This document shows positions 16,919 through 25,649 of a stretch of DNA of 64,000 bases, piece by piece. The stretch spans positions 1-64,000 of the forward strand of contig NZ_JAAXCY010000005.1 of the NCBI RefSeq assembly GCF_014230465.1. The letters are read 5' to 3'. A program made the position numbers and the translations under genes. The notes below the pieces were generated by a model. That model worked only from the letters and a program-made list of their open reading frames with translations, ran no database searches and was not told where the DNA came from. The stretch is from Pseudomonas cremoris (lineage in GTDB: Bacteria; Pseudomonadota; Gammaproteobacteria; Pseudomonadales; Pseudomonadaceae). Every line of letters begins with the position of its first letter. The first letter of the stretch is position 1.

Positions 16919-19312
16919 ATGATCAAGGGCAGGTTCAAACAGTGCAGGCTGTCGCTCGCAGTGGTGGCAGTCGTGGCAGGCATGCAGGCACAAGCGGCAG
17001 AAGACAACGACACCACCCCACAGTTGAATGCGGTCGTGGTGACCGGCACCCGCTCGGAAAACCGCACGGTGCTGGAGTCGATGCAGCCGATCCAGGTGGT
17101 GTCCAGCAAGACCCTGCAAAGCACCGGCAGCAACGAGTTGTCCGAAGCCTTGTCGCGGTTGATCCCGTCCTTGAATTTCCCGCGTCCGGCCAGTTCCGGG
17201 TTTACCGGGATCATTCGCCCAGTGCAGATGCGTGGCCTGTCGCCGGACCAGGTATTGGTACTGGTCAATGGCAAGCGCCGCCATACCAGCGCTTTTCTCA
17301 ACACCAACGTGACCCAGGGCCGCGGCTCGGCGCCGGTGGATTTGGGCGCGATCCCGCTGTCGGCCATCGACCATATCGAAGTGCTCGGCGACGGTGCTTC
17401 GGCCCGTTACGGCTCGGATGCGATTGCCGGGGTGATCAACGTCATCCTCAAGAAAGACGATGAAGGCGGGCAGGTCACTACCAGCTACGGGCAGTACTCT
17501 AAGGGCGACGGCATCCAGCGCCACGTGGACGCCGACACCGGCTTCAAGCTCGGCGAACGCGGCAGTGCGCACTTGAGTTTCGATGGCAACAACAACGACT
17601 TCACCAACCGCGCCGGCCCGGACAATCGCAACCCTGGCGCGCCGGGTTATGGCAGCACCACGTATCGCCTGGGCGACCCGGACATCACCAACGGCAAGGT
17701 CATGCTCAACGCCGAATACGCCTTGAGCGACGACCTCACCGCCTACGGGTTTGCCGGCTACAACAAGTCCACCGGCGACACCTGGGATGCGTTCCGCAAC
17801 GGTCGTGCTTCCACCTACGACCGCGCGGCGCACCCTGAAGGGTACCTGCCGCGCCTGCACGCCGAGACCCAGGACCAATCGCTGGTACTCGGCCTGCGTG
17901 GGCTGTTGGCCGATTGGAAATGGGACGCCAGCGTCGACTACGGCCGCAATCAAATCGACCTGAGCAGCCGCGACACCCTCAACCGCTACCTGTACCGCGA
18001 CACCGGCAATGCCCAGCAGAATTTCAACGATGGCAGCCTCACCAGCAGCCTCGCCGTGTACCAATTGGATTTCAGCAACGAGCTGAACGTGCCGGTGCTG
18101 AACAACCCGTTGTCGGTGGCCTTTGGTGTGGAGTACCAACACCAGACCTACCAGGAGAGCAGCGGCGAAGCCAACTCCTACTATGGCACCGGCGCCGAAG
18201 GCTTCTCGGGCCTCAAGCCGGGTGACAGCGGTAGCTATCGCCGTGATGTGGTGGCGCAGTACCTCGACCTGGAAACCAACCTCACCGATAAATGGCGCGC
18301 CTCGGTCGCCGTGCGTCATGACGACTACAATGACTTCGGCGGCGCCACCACGGGCTCGTTCTCCAGCCGTTATGACTTCAACCCGGTGGTCGCCGTGCGC
18401 GGCAGTGTGTCCACCGGCTACCGTGCGCCGTCGTTGGCGCAGCAGCATTATTCGGCGACCACCAGCGCCCTCAACACGTCGATCAACGCCTATCAGGATC
18501 AGTTGACCGCTTCGGTGGATTCGCCGATTGCACGCTTGCTCGGTGCGGAGGATTTGAAGGCTGAGAAGTCGCGCAATATCAGCCTGGGTTTGGTGCTGCA
18601 ACCGACTGACGATTTCAGTGCCACGTTGGACGTGTACCAGATCAACATCAACGACCGGGTCACCCTGTCGAGCAACCTCAACGTACAGACCGCTGCCGGC
18701 CAGGCGTACCTGGCGGCCAACGGCATTCCCACGGACCTGTACCAGTCGGTGCGCTACTTCACCAACGCGGTGGACACCCAGACCCGTGGCGTTGATATCA
18801 CCGGCCAGCATCGCTATCGCTTCGACAACGGTGGCCGCCTGAACAGCACCGTCGGCTACAGCTACGCCAAGACCCGCGTCACCGACATCAAGGACAACCC
18901 CACCGCCCTGGCACAGAGCGGCCTGAACCTGGACCGTATCGACCGTCGCGACCGTTACGGTGTACTCACCGACAGCACGCCACGCAGCAAACTGTCGTTC
19001 TCCACCGACTACAGCAAGGACAACTGGGGCCTGCACGCCAACCTGGTGCGCTACGGCAGCTTCCTTGCCGTGAGCAATACCGGCCCGGCGTACGACCAGC
19101 GTTTCGACGCCAAGTGGGTGCTCGACCTGTCCACCAGCTACCGCTACACCGACTGGCTGTTCACCGTGGGCGGCGACAACGTCACCGACGCCTACCCGGA
19201 CAAACGCAACAGCCTGAACAACCCTGGCCATCAGAACGTCAACTACATCTCCTACTCACCGTTTGGCATGAACGGCGCGTTCTACTACCTCAAGGCGACG
19301 TATTCGTGGTGA
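16919..19312 (+). CDS. TonB-dependent outer-membrane receptor
   Basis: 797 residues. Signal peptide ending MQAQA near residue 26, then LNAVVVTGTR, and a plug domain with VQMRGLSPDQVLVLVNGKRR, HTSAFLN, IEVLGDGASARYGSDAIAG and VINVILKK. The barrel ends YYLKATYSW. The NGKRRH/DGASARYGSDAI plug is shared with the receptor at 58160-60595, so the two are paralogues of one subfamily. It opens a plus-strand operon encoding a complete polar-compound ABC importer and four enzymes, so it probably carries the same ligand across the outer membrane. The next gene starts in its stop codon (TGATG). Confidence 0.92.
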   Translation: MIKGRFKQCRLSLAVVAVVAGMQAQAAEDNDTTPQLNAVVVTGTRSENRTVLESMQPIQVVSSKTLQSTGSNELSEALSRLIPSLNFPRPASSGFTGIIRPVQMRGLSPDQVLVLVNGKRRHTSAFLNTNVTQGRGSAPVDLGAIPLSAIDHIEVLGDGASARYGSDAIAGVINVILKKDDEGGQVTTSYGQYSKGDGIQRHVDADTGFKLGERGSAHLSFDGNNNDFTNRAGPDNRNPGAPGYGSTTYRLGDPDITNGKVMLNAEYALSDDLTAYGFAGYNKSTGDTWDAFRNGRASTYDRAAHPEGYLPRLHAETQDQSLVLGLRGLLADWKWDASVDYGRNQIDLSSRDTLNRYLYRDTGNAQQNFNDGSLTSSLAVYQLDFSNELNVPVLNNPLSVAFGVEYQHQTYQESSGEANSYYGTGAEGFSGLKPGDSGSYRRDVVAQYLDLETNLTDKWRASVAVRHDDYNDFGGATTGSFSSRYDFNPVVAVRGSVSTGYRAPSLAQQHYSATTSALNTSINAYQDQLTASVDSPIARLLGAEDLKAEKSRNISLGLVLQPTDDFSATLDVYQININDRVTLSSNLNVQTAAGQAYLAANGIPTDLYQSVRYFTNAVDTQTRGVDITGQHRYRFDNGGRLNSTVGYSYAKTRVTDIKDNPTALAQSGLNLDRIDRRDRYGVLTDSTPRSKLSFSTDYSKDNWGLHANLVRYGSFLAVSNTGPAYDQRFDAKWVLDLSTSYRYTDWLFTVGGDNVTDAYPDKRNSLNNPGHQNVNYISYSPFGMNGAFYYLKATYSW

Positions 19313-20904
19313 TGAGGTTGCTCAAGACCTGGGTGGCCGCCGGCATGCTGGCGGCCTCCCTGGGCGCGGTGGCGGATGACGGACCGGTGTTGCAACGCAT
19401 CGCTGAGCGCGGTGTGGTCAGCGCCTGCACCAACGTGGAGAACCGGCCGTTCGCGTACCTCACGCCGTCGGGCAAAGCGGTGGGCTTCAATGCTGACCTG
19501 CTGGAAAACCTGCGCCAATCCCTAAGCTCGCGCTTGGGCCGTGAGATCAGCGCACAGACCATTCCCACCAGCGGCGCCAACCGTGTGCCGTTTGTGCAGC
19601 AGGGCAAATGCGATGTGATCATCACCGGTTTTAGCGTGACCGAAGAGCGTCAGCGCCTGGTGGATTTCATCTTCCCGGGCTTCTATGCCTCCGGCGCGGT
19701 GCTACTGACCCGTGACGATCAGGTGGTCGAAAGCTGGGAAAGCCTGCGCGGTCAAACCCTGTGCAGCAGCCAGGGCTCGACCTACAACCAGAGCGTGGCC
19801 GAGCGTTACGGCGTGAACATTCTCGCCTTTGCCGGCCTCACTGAAAGCGCCCAGGCCTTGCGTGATCGACGCTGCATCGGCCAGGTGATGGACGAGGCGG
19901 TGGCGCGCCTGCGCTTGCAGGACAGCCAGCAATGGCAGGGCTATCGCATTCAGTTGCCGGTGATTCTCGAAGCGCCGTGGAGCCTGGCGGTGGCCAAGGG
20001 CGATCCGCAGTGGCGTACGTTGCTGGAGCAACTGGCGTTGCATTGGCGTCAGAGTGGTTTCCTGTATGAGTTGGAAAGCCGCTATGGCTTGCCGCACAAA
20101 CATCCGCTGGACCCGAACGAAGTCGAGAGTGCGGTGCAGGACAAACAGAGCCTGCCGTACTTCCTGCAACGCCTCACTGACGGCTTCGAACGTCTGAATA
20201 CCCGCACCGGCTGGAATTTTCCGGTGTTCTACGATGGCTGGACCGCCCGCCAATTTGCCTCCGGCATCGTCACCACCTTGCAACTGTCGGCCATTGGCAT
20301 CCTCGGTTCATGCCTGATCGGCCTGTTCGGTGCGTTGGCCATGGGGGCGTCAAAGTCGTTGCGCTGGCTGGTACGCGGTTACGTGGAACTGCTGCGCAAC
20401 ACGCCGAGCCTGGCCCAGTTGTACTTCATCTATTTCGGTGTCGGCGCGTTGTTACGCGGTGGCCTGGAGGGCGGTGCGGCGCCGTGGTACGCCAACCCGT
20501 TCGGCCTGGCCGCGTTGTGCATCACCCTGCATTACGGCGCATTTGCGGTGGAAATCGTGCGCGCCGGGTTGCTCGCCGTACCCACCAGCACCCGCGATGC
20601 GGCGCTCGCGCTGGGCTATGGGCGTGCGGCCAGGCTGTGGCACATCCAACTGCCGCTGGCCCTGCGCGCGTGTTTGCCGGCGCTGGGTAACAACATGGTG
20701 CAGTTGATCAAGGGCAGTTCCATTGCCTACGCGGTGGCGGTGCCCGAGGTGCTGTACAGCGCCCAGGAAATCTGGAGCGAACGCTACAACGTGGTGGAAA
20801 TGATGCTGTTGGTGCTGGTCACTTATTTCTCGGCCATGGCCGTGCTCGCCTGGGCGCTGCATTGCCTGGAACGGCGCCTGCACATCCCTGGAGGTGGCGC
20901 ATGA
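19312..20904 (+). CDS. ABC importer fusion: binding protein plus permease in one chain
   Basis: 530 residues from the ATG at 19312, overlapping the receptor stop (TGATG). Signal peptide MRLLKTWVAAGMLAASLGAV, then a family-3 binding domain (about 28-255: VVSACTNVENRPFAYLTPSG, GFNADLLENLRQSL, VIITGFSVTEERQRLVDF), a linker and a HisM-type permease domain (about 320-520: QLSAIGILGSCLIGLFGAL, EAA loop region EIVRAGLLAVPTSTRDAA). The binding domain is thus tethered to the membrane in the periplasm, as in GlnP-like transporters. With the second permease (20901) and ATPase (21585) it forms a complete importer. Confidence 0.9.
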   Translation: MRLLKTWVAAGMLAASLGAVADDGPVLQRIAERGVVSACTNVENRPFAYLTPSGKAVGFNADLLENLRQSLSSRLGREISAQTIPTSGANRVPFVQQGKCDVIITGFSVTEERQRLVDFIFPGFYASGAVLLTRDDQVVESWESLRGQTLCSSQGSTYNQSVAERYGVNILAFAGLTESAQALRDRRCIGQVMDEAVARLRLQDSQQWQGYRIQLPVILEAPWSLAVAKGDPQWRTLLEQLALHWRQSGFLYELESRYGLPHKHPLDPNEVESAVQDKQSLPYFLQRLTDGFERLNTRTGWNFPVFYDGWTARQFASGIVTTLQLSAIGILGSCLIGLFGALAMGASKSLRWLVRGYVELLRNTPSLAQLYFIYFGVGALLRGGLEGGAAPWYANPFGLAALCITLHYGAFAVEIVRAGLLAVPTSTRDAALALGYGRAARLWHIQLPLALRACLPALGNNMVQLIKGSSIAYAVAVPEVLYSAQEIWSERYNVVEMMLLVLVTYFSAMAVLAWALHCLERRLHIPGGGA

Positions 20905-21581
20905 ACGAGGTGGTTTCAGCCTTGTTGCCGTGGCTGCCCATGCTGCTCAAGGGCTTTGCGCTGAACCTGTGGATCGGTGCGCTGGCGATGCTGCTCGCCT
21001 GCATGGCCGGGGTGTGCCTGGGCGCGTTGCAACGCGCCAAGTCGCGCGGGTTGCGGTTGGGCGCAAAGCTTGTGACCCAACTGCTGCGCAACTCGCCGTG
21101 GCTGGTGGTGATGTTTTTTGTGATGCACCTGCTGCCTTACGAATGGCACGTGGCGGGCGTGGTGATCAGCCTGCCGGCTTGGCTCAAGGCGGTGCTGGCG
21201 CTGTCGTTGCCGGCCGCGGGGAATGCCTCGGAGATCGTGCGCGGCGCCTTGCAGTCGATCCCGCGTACCCAATGGGAAGCCGCTACTGCCTTGGGCTACA
21301 GCGCGGTGGGCCAGTTGCGCCATGTGATCCTGCCCCAGGCTTTGCGCCTGATGGTGCCGCCCGCGTTGGGCTTGTATTGCGTGGTGACCATGTCCAGCGC
21401 ACTCGCCAGTTTGCTGGGGGTGGGCGAATTGCTCAGCGCCAGCCGCGAAATCCTCGCGGCCACTGCTCGCACTGATTTGCTGCTGCCGGTCTACGGCCTG
21501 GTGCTGGCGTTGTTCTTTGCCTACATCTTTCCGCTTTCTCTGCTGGCCCGTTCCTTGGAACGGCGCCTGGCCTACAGGTAA
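20901..21581 (+). CDS. Polar amino acid-type ABC transporter permease
   Basis: 226 residues from the ATG at 20901 (ATGA overlap with the preceding stop; the longer reading from 20862 is inside that gene). HisM/GlnP fold: LNLWIGALAMLLACMAGV, LLRNSPWLVVMFFVMHLLP and the EAA loop ASEIVRGALQSIPRTQWEAA followed by LPQALRLMVPP. Partner of the fused binding-protein/permease; the two permease domains make an asymmetric pore for the ATPase encoded 3 bp downstream. Confidence 0.92.
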   Translation: MNEVVSALLPWLPMLLKGFALNLWIGALAMLLACMAGVCLGALQRAKSRGLRLGAKLVTQLLRNSPWLVVMFFVMHLLPYEWHVAGVVISLPAWLKAVLALSLPAAGNASEIVRGALQSIPRTQWEAATALGYSAVGQLRHVILPQALRLMVPPALGLYCVVTMSSALASLLGVGELLSASREILAATARTDLLLPVYGLVLALFFAYIFPLSLLARSLERRLAYR

Positions 21582-21584
21582 CCC

Positions 21585-22331
21585 ATGAAACGTATCCTGG
21601 AAAACCCCTTTATCGACCTGCATGGGGTGAGCAAGGCCTACGGCGACACGCCGGTGCTCAAAGGCATCGACCTGGCCGTGGGGCGTGGCGAAGTGGTGTG
21701 CATCATCGGCCCTTCGGGGTCGGGCAAGTCCACGGTGCTGCGTTGCATCAACGCGTTGGCCGAGATTGACGGCGGCCAGATTCGCCTCGACGGCGCGCCG
21801 ATCGGCAGCCCGCAATTGCCGTTGCAGCAACTGCGCCAGCGCGTCGGCATTGTGTTCCAGAGCTACAACCTGTTTCCCCATCGCACGGTGTTGCAGAACG
21901 TCAGCATGGCGCCGATCCAGGTGCTCGGGCGCGACCGCCACACCGTGGAAGAAGAGGCGAGGGCGCTGCTGCAACAGGTGCGCCTGGGCGACAAGGAGCA
22001 GGCGTATCCGGGTGAACTGTCCGGCGGCCAGCAGCAGCGCGTGGCGATTGCCCGCGGCCTGTGTATGCAGCCCCAGGTGATGTTGTTCGATGAAGTCACC
22101 GCCGCCCTCGACCCGGAAACGGTCAAGGAAGTGCTGGGGGTGATCCGTTCGATTGCTGCCGAAGGCATGACCTGCGTGTTGGTCACCCACGAGATGCGCT
22201 TTGCCCGCGAAGTGGCCGACTACGTGTACTTCATCGACAGGGGCGAGGTGGTGGAACACGCCACGGCCCAGGCGTTTTTTGACAGCCCACGGGATGCGCG
22301 CACCCGTGACTTTCTCGACAAAGTCCTATGA
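21585..22331 (+). CDS. ABC transporter ATP-binding protein, amino acid type
   Basis: 248 residues. Walker A GPSGSGKST at 42-50, Q-loop IVFQSYNLFPHRTVL, signature LSGGQQQRVAIARGL near 147, Walker B VMLFDEVTAALDPE and H-loop VTHEM. This is the GlnQ/HisP group that energises polar amino acid importers. It is the only amino acid-type ATPase in the window and might also serve the ATPase-less importer at 6634-8279. Its stop overlaps the next start (ATGA). Confidence 0.95.
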   Translation: MKRILENPFIDLHGVSKAYGDTPVLKGIDLAVGRGEVVCIIGPSGSGKSTVLRCINALAEIDGGQIRLDGAPIGSPQLPLQQLRQRVGIVFQSYNLFPHRTVLQNVSMAPIQVLGRDRHTVEEEARALLQQVRLGDKEQAYPGELSGGQQQRVAIARGLCMQPQVMLFDEVTAALDPETVKEVLGVIRSIAAEGMTCVLVTHEMRFAREVADYVYFIDRGEVVEHATAQAFFDSPRDARTRDFLDKVL

Positions 22332-23572
22332 AGCGGTTTTATGACGTGGCGGTGGTGGGCGGCGGCGCAGCGGGAATTGCCGCCGCGCTGGCGGCGGCCG
22401 AGTGCGGGCGCAGTGTGGTGCTGATCGAGGACTACGGCTTTTTCGGCGGTACCGCGACCATCTCCGGCGTGCAGTCGTATTGCGGCTTTCTCACCAGCGG
22501 CCCGCACCCGGAGCGGGTGGTGGCCGGCATGGGCCTGCGCGTGCTGGAGGCCTTGCAGGCGTTCGGGCATCCGGTGGAGCCGGTGCTGCAAAGCTCGGGC
22601 AACTGGATCATTTTGCTCGACCCCGAGCGTCTGAAAGTGGTGCTGGATCGGCTGGTCTTGAACGCCGGCATCACGCCCTTGCTGCATTGCCGGGTAATCG
22701 CCACCGAAGGCCAGAACGGGCATATCGACGCGTTGCTGTGCAGCCACCCGGAAGGTCACTTGCGCCTTGAAGTGGGCAGCGTGGTGGACGCCACCGGCAA
22801 CGCCAATGTGGCTGCGATGATTGCGCCCCACAGTATTCGCCCACGCTTGCAGGCGGCGACGCTGACGGTGCGCATCGGCAATGTCGCGCCTGGCCATGCG
22901 CCGGACCGCGAGGCACTGCACGCCGCTGTCATCGACTACCAGCGCCGCACCCAACGCCACCTGGCGCGCAGTAACGGCGGCTATTTTGTGCCGTTGCCGT
23001 GGTCTGGCAGCTACTGGGCGATGATGATCGATGTGGACCTGGTCAACACCGACGCCCACTACCTGACCCGCGCCGAGATCGAAGCGCGCAGCATTGCCCA
23101 CGACTACCTGGAATCGCTGCGCCGCACGGTGCCCGGCTTTGAACAGGCGATCCTGGAAACCAGCGGGCCGCAACTGGGTATTCGCTCCACGCGCTGTGTG
23201 ACCTCGCAACAGGATGTGCTGGCCGACGACGCCCTGAGCGCTCGCCAACGTGCCAACGGCATCGCCCGTTCCGGCTGGCCCTGCGAACTGCACCCCGGCT
23301 GTGGCGTCACCGAATACCGCGCCATCCCGCACCACGGCTGGTTCCACGTGCCGTTCGGCGCGCTGATCCCCGAGGGCAGCGACAACCTGTGGCTGGCCGG
23401 CAGCTCGATTGGCGCGGACGATATCGCCTTCGGCTCGGTGCGGGTGATGGGCACCAGTTTTGCCACCGGGCATGCGGCGGGCGTGTCTGCCGCGCTGTCC
23501 AGTCGCTTGTCCCAGCGCACCGGGTTTGATGCGGTGAAACGGGTTTTACTCGAACAAGGAGCATTGCTATGA
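22328..23572 (+). CDS. FAD-dependent oxidoreductase
   Basis: 414 residues. N-terminal dinucleotide fold VVGGGAAGIAAALAAA at 8-23 with the acidic end of strand two (VVLIED), then FGGTATISGVQSYCGF and a C-terminal FAD contact (WLAGSSIGADDIAFGSVRVM followed by GTSFATGHAAG). Belongs to the broad FAD-dependent oxidoreductase group containing thiazole/fumarate-reductase-like proteins. Cytoplasmic. ATGA overlaps on both sides place it in the catabolic half of the operon, presumably acting first on the imported compound. Substrate unknown. Confidence 0.85.
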   Translation: MKRFYDVAVVGGGAAGIAAALAAAECGRSVVLIEDYGFFGGTATISGVQSYCGFLTSGPHPERVVAGMGLRVLEALQAFGHPVEPVLQSSGNWIILLDPERLKVVLDRLVLNAGITPLLHCRVIATEGQNGHIDALLCSHPEGHLRLEVGSVVDATGNANVAAMIAPHSIRPRLQAATLTVRIGNVAPGHAPDREALHAAVIDYQRRTQRHLARSNGGYFVPLPWSGSYWAMMIDVDLVNTDAHYLTRAEIEARSIAHDYLESLRRTVPGFEQAILETSGPQLGIRSTRCVTSQQDVLADDALSARQRANGIARSGWPCELHPGCGVTEYRAIPHHGWFHVPFGALIPEGSDNLWLAGSSIGADDIAFGSVRVMGTSFATGHAAGVSAALSSRLSQRTGFDAVKRVLLEQGALL

Positions 23573-24282
23573 CGGCACCTCGACGTGTGCTGGTAACCGG
23601 TGCCGGCAGTGGCATTGGCCAGGCGGTTGCGCAGGTATTCCTGGAGCAAGGCGCCGAGGTGATCGGCTGGGACCTGGTGGCCGACCCGGCGGCGGGCTTT
23701 GCGATGACCGCCGTGGACGTGCGCGATGCCGATGCCCTCAAGCGTGCGGCCCAAGGCCTTGAGCGCCTGGACGTGCTGGTGACCTGCGCCGGTATCGCCC
23801 GTCGCGCTTCGGCCATCGATATGCGCGCCGAAGACTGGCAGGCCGTGCTGCAAACCAACCTCAGCGGCGCGTTCTACAGCTGCCAGGCGGCGTTTCCCGC
23901 ATTGGCCGCTTCTGGCGCCGGGCTGATCGTGAATATCGCCTCGTTTATCGCCCACCGCTCCGGGCCTGGCCGCGCCAGTTACGCCGCCGCCAAGGCCGGT
24001 GTGGTGGCAATGACCGAGGTGCTGGCGCTGGATTTTGCCGCCGCACAGGTTCGGGCGATTTCCGTCAGCCCCGGCTACACCCGCACCCGCATGGTGGGGG
24101 CCGCCATCGAGGCCGGACGGCTAGACGAACAGCATCTTCTGGCAAGCATTCCCCTGGGCCGGCTCGCCGACCCACGGGAAATGGCACACGCCATCGTGGC
24201 CCTGACAGGACCGGCATTTCATTACGCCAACGGCACGGACTTCGTGATCGACGGCGGCATCATGGCGCAAGGGGTTCAATAA
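23569..24282 (+). CDS. Short-chain dehydrogenase/reductase
   Basis: 237 residues, classic SDR. Cofactor motif TGAGSGIGQ at 10-18, CAGIA near 73, catalytic Ser125, Tyr138 and Lys142 (YAAAK), PGYTRTRM near 168 and a C-terminal GTDFVIDGG. An acidic residue after strand two (WDLVAD) suggests NAD(H). It follows the FAD oxidoreductase with an ATGA overlap; a hydroxy/keto step on the same substrate is likely. Confidence 0.92.
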   Translation: MTAPRRVLVTGAGSGIGQAVAQVFLEQGAEVIGWDLVADPAAGFAMTAVDVRDADALKRAAQGLERLDVLVTCAGIARRASAIDMRAEDWQAVLQTNLSGAFYSCQAAFPALAASGAGLIVNIASFIAHRSGPGRASYAAAKAGVVAMTEVLALDFAAAQVRAISVSPGYTRTRMVGAAIEAGRLDEQHLLASIPLGRLADPREMAHAIVALTGPAFHYANGTDFVIDGGIMAQGVQ

Positions 24283-24284
24283 CC

Positions 24285-25649
24285 GTGGTAACGACGATAG
24301 ACCGGCAGTGGGTCGCACGACATCTGCTATTGCTTGAAGCGCCTATCCCCGAAGCAGTCTCCAGCGCCCTCGGGCGTTTGCTCGCCGACACCGTGGCAAT
24401 CGCCGCGTATGCCCGTCGCCATCAGGTGGGCGGCACGCAAATGGACAGCACCCTGGCGCAGCCCGCCAGCCCCGGCTGTTCGGTGTGGGGCGCCAGCTTG
24501 CGCACCGACCCGGCTCGTGCCGCACTGCTCAACGGCACCGCCGCCGAAGCCCTGGACTTTCAGGAAGTGTTGATCAACCCGCGTAACAATGGCCACGCCG
24601 CCGTGGTGATCATCCCCGCGATCCTGGCATTGGCTGAGCACCATGGCGTGGTGGGTGAGCGCTTGCTGCGGGCGTTGTGGATAGCCTTTGCAGCGAATAT
24701 TTCCCTGGCCGAAGCCCTCGGGCGTGGCCATCGCAGTGCGCAGGCGGGGTTTCGCACCACCTCGTTGATTGCACCGGTGGCGGCGGCGTTGGGGTGTTCG
24801 GCGTTGCTCGATGATGACCTGGACCGTGTCTGCCACGGCACGGCGATTGCCGCCAGTTCGTTGAGTGCCGGGTTGCTGTCGGCGTTGTCGCCCAAGGTCG
24901 GCAGTTACAGCCAGGACAAGGATCTGGCGGTGGGTTTCTCGGCCCAGCATGCGGTGCAATCGGTGTTGCTGGCGCAGGCCGGTGCGACCGGGCCAACCGC
25001 ATTCTTGACCGGTGAACATGGCTGGCTGGCGAGCTTCGGGTTTGATACGGCACAGGTGGATTTCCTCTCGAGCAACCCGCTGACGAAGAGCCTCGACAGC
25101 TTTGCGATCAAACCGTACCCCGCGTGTTTTGGCTGCCAGACCGCTATCCGCCTGGCGTTGGAGCTGCGCCAGCAGGTGCCGGCGGGGCAGGTGGTAAGTA
25201 TTGTGGTGCAGGTCAATGACGGCAGTGCGCGGTCGCTGTCCACACGGGTGATCGAGAATGACCTGGCCGCGCGCTTCAGCCTGCCGTATGTGGTGGCCAG
25301 CGCTTTTGTGCGTGGCCGCGCGGCGTTGGAGGACTTTGAGGGCGAGGCACTGGTGGATGAGTCGGTGTTGGCGTTCATGTCGCGCGTGCATATCCAGGCG
25401 AGCGCCGAGATGGACCAGCAACAGGCGCGCAGCGGTGGTTTTCCGGCGGCCCTCAGGGTGCACGCGTTGACCGGCGAAGTGGTCGAGCTTGCGTATGACG
25501 GGCCGTATGCAGCACTGGACCGTGGCGGCCGCGACGGCTTGTTGCAGGGCAAATTGCAGGCGCTGTGCGACGCGCCGTTGCTGGCGCGTTTGCAGGCGGT
25601 GCTGGATGCGCCGTCGCGCGCCGAGCGACTGTTCGGAGTTGGCGCGTGA
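24285..25649 (+). CDS. MmgE/PrpD-family protein
   Basis: 454 residues from a GTG start 2 bp after the SDR stop. MmgE/PrpD features: LADTVAIAAYARRHQ near the N-terminus, AALLNGTAAEALDF, the glycine-rich GRGHRSAQAGFRTTS and IKPYPACFGCQTAIRLA. Family members include 2-methylcitrate dehydratase, cis-aconitate decarboxylase and iminodisuccinate epimerase, so the substrate is probably a polycarboxylate with an acidic alpha-proton. Co-occurrence with a dipeptidase and SDR hints at a peptide-like or imino-dicarboxylate compound, which is speculative. Confidence 0.87.
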   Translation: MVTTIDRQWVARHLLLLEAPIPEAVSSALGRLLADTVAIAAYARRHQVGGTQMDSTLAQPASPGCSVWGASLRTDPARAALLNGTAAEALDFQEVLINPRNNGHAAVVIIPAILALAEHHGVVGERLLRALWIAFAANISLAEALGRGHRSAQAGFRTTSLIAPVAAALGCSALLDDDLDRVCHGTAIAASSLSAGLLSALSPKVGSYSQDKDLAVGFSAQHAVQSVLLAQAGATGPTAFLTGEHGWLASFGFDTAQVDFLSSNPLTKSLDSFAIKPYPACFGCQTAIRLALELRQQVPAGQVVSIVVQVNDGSARSLSTRVIENDLAARFSLPYVVASAFVRGRAALEDFEGEALVDESVLAFMSRVHIQASAEMDQQQARSGGFPAALRVHALTGEVVELAYDGPYAALDRGGRDGLLQGKLQALCDAPLLARLQAVLDAPSRAERLFGVGA

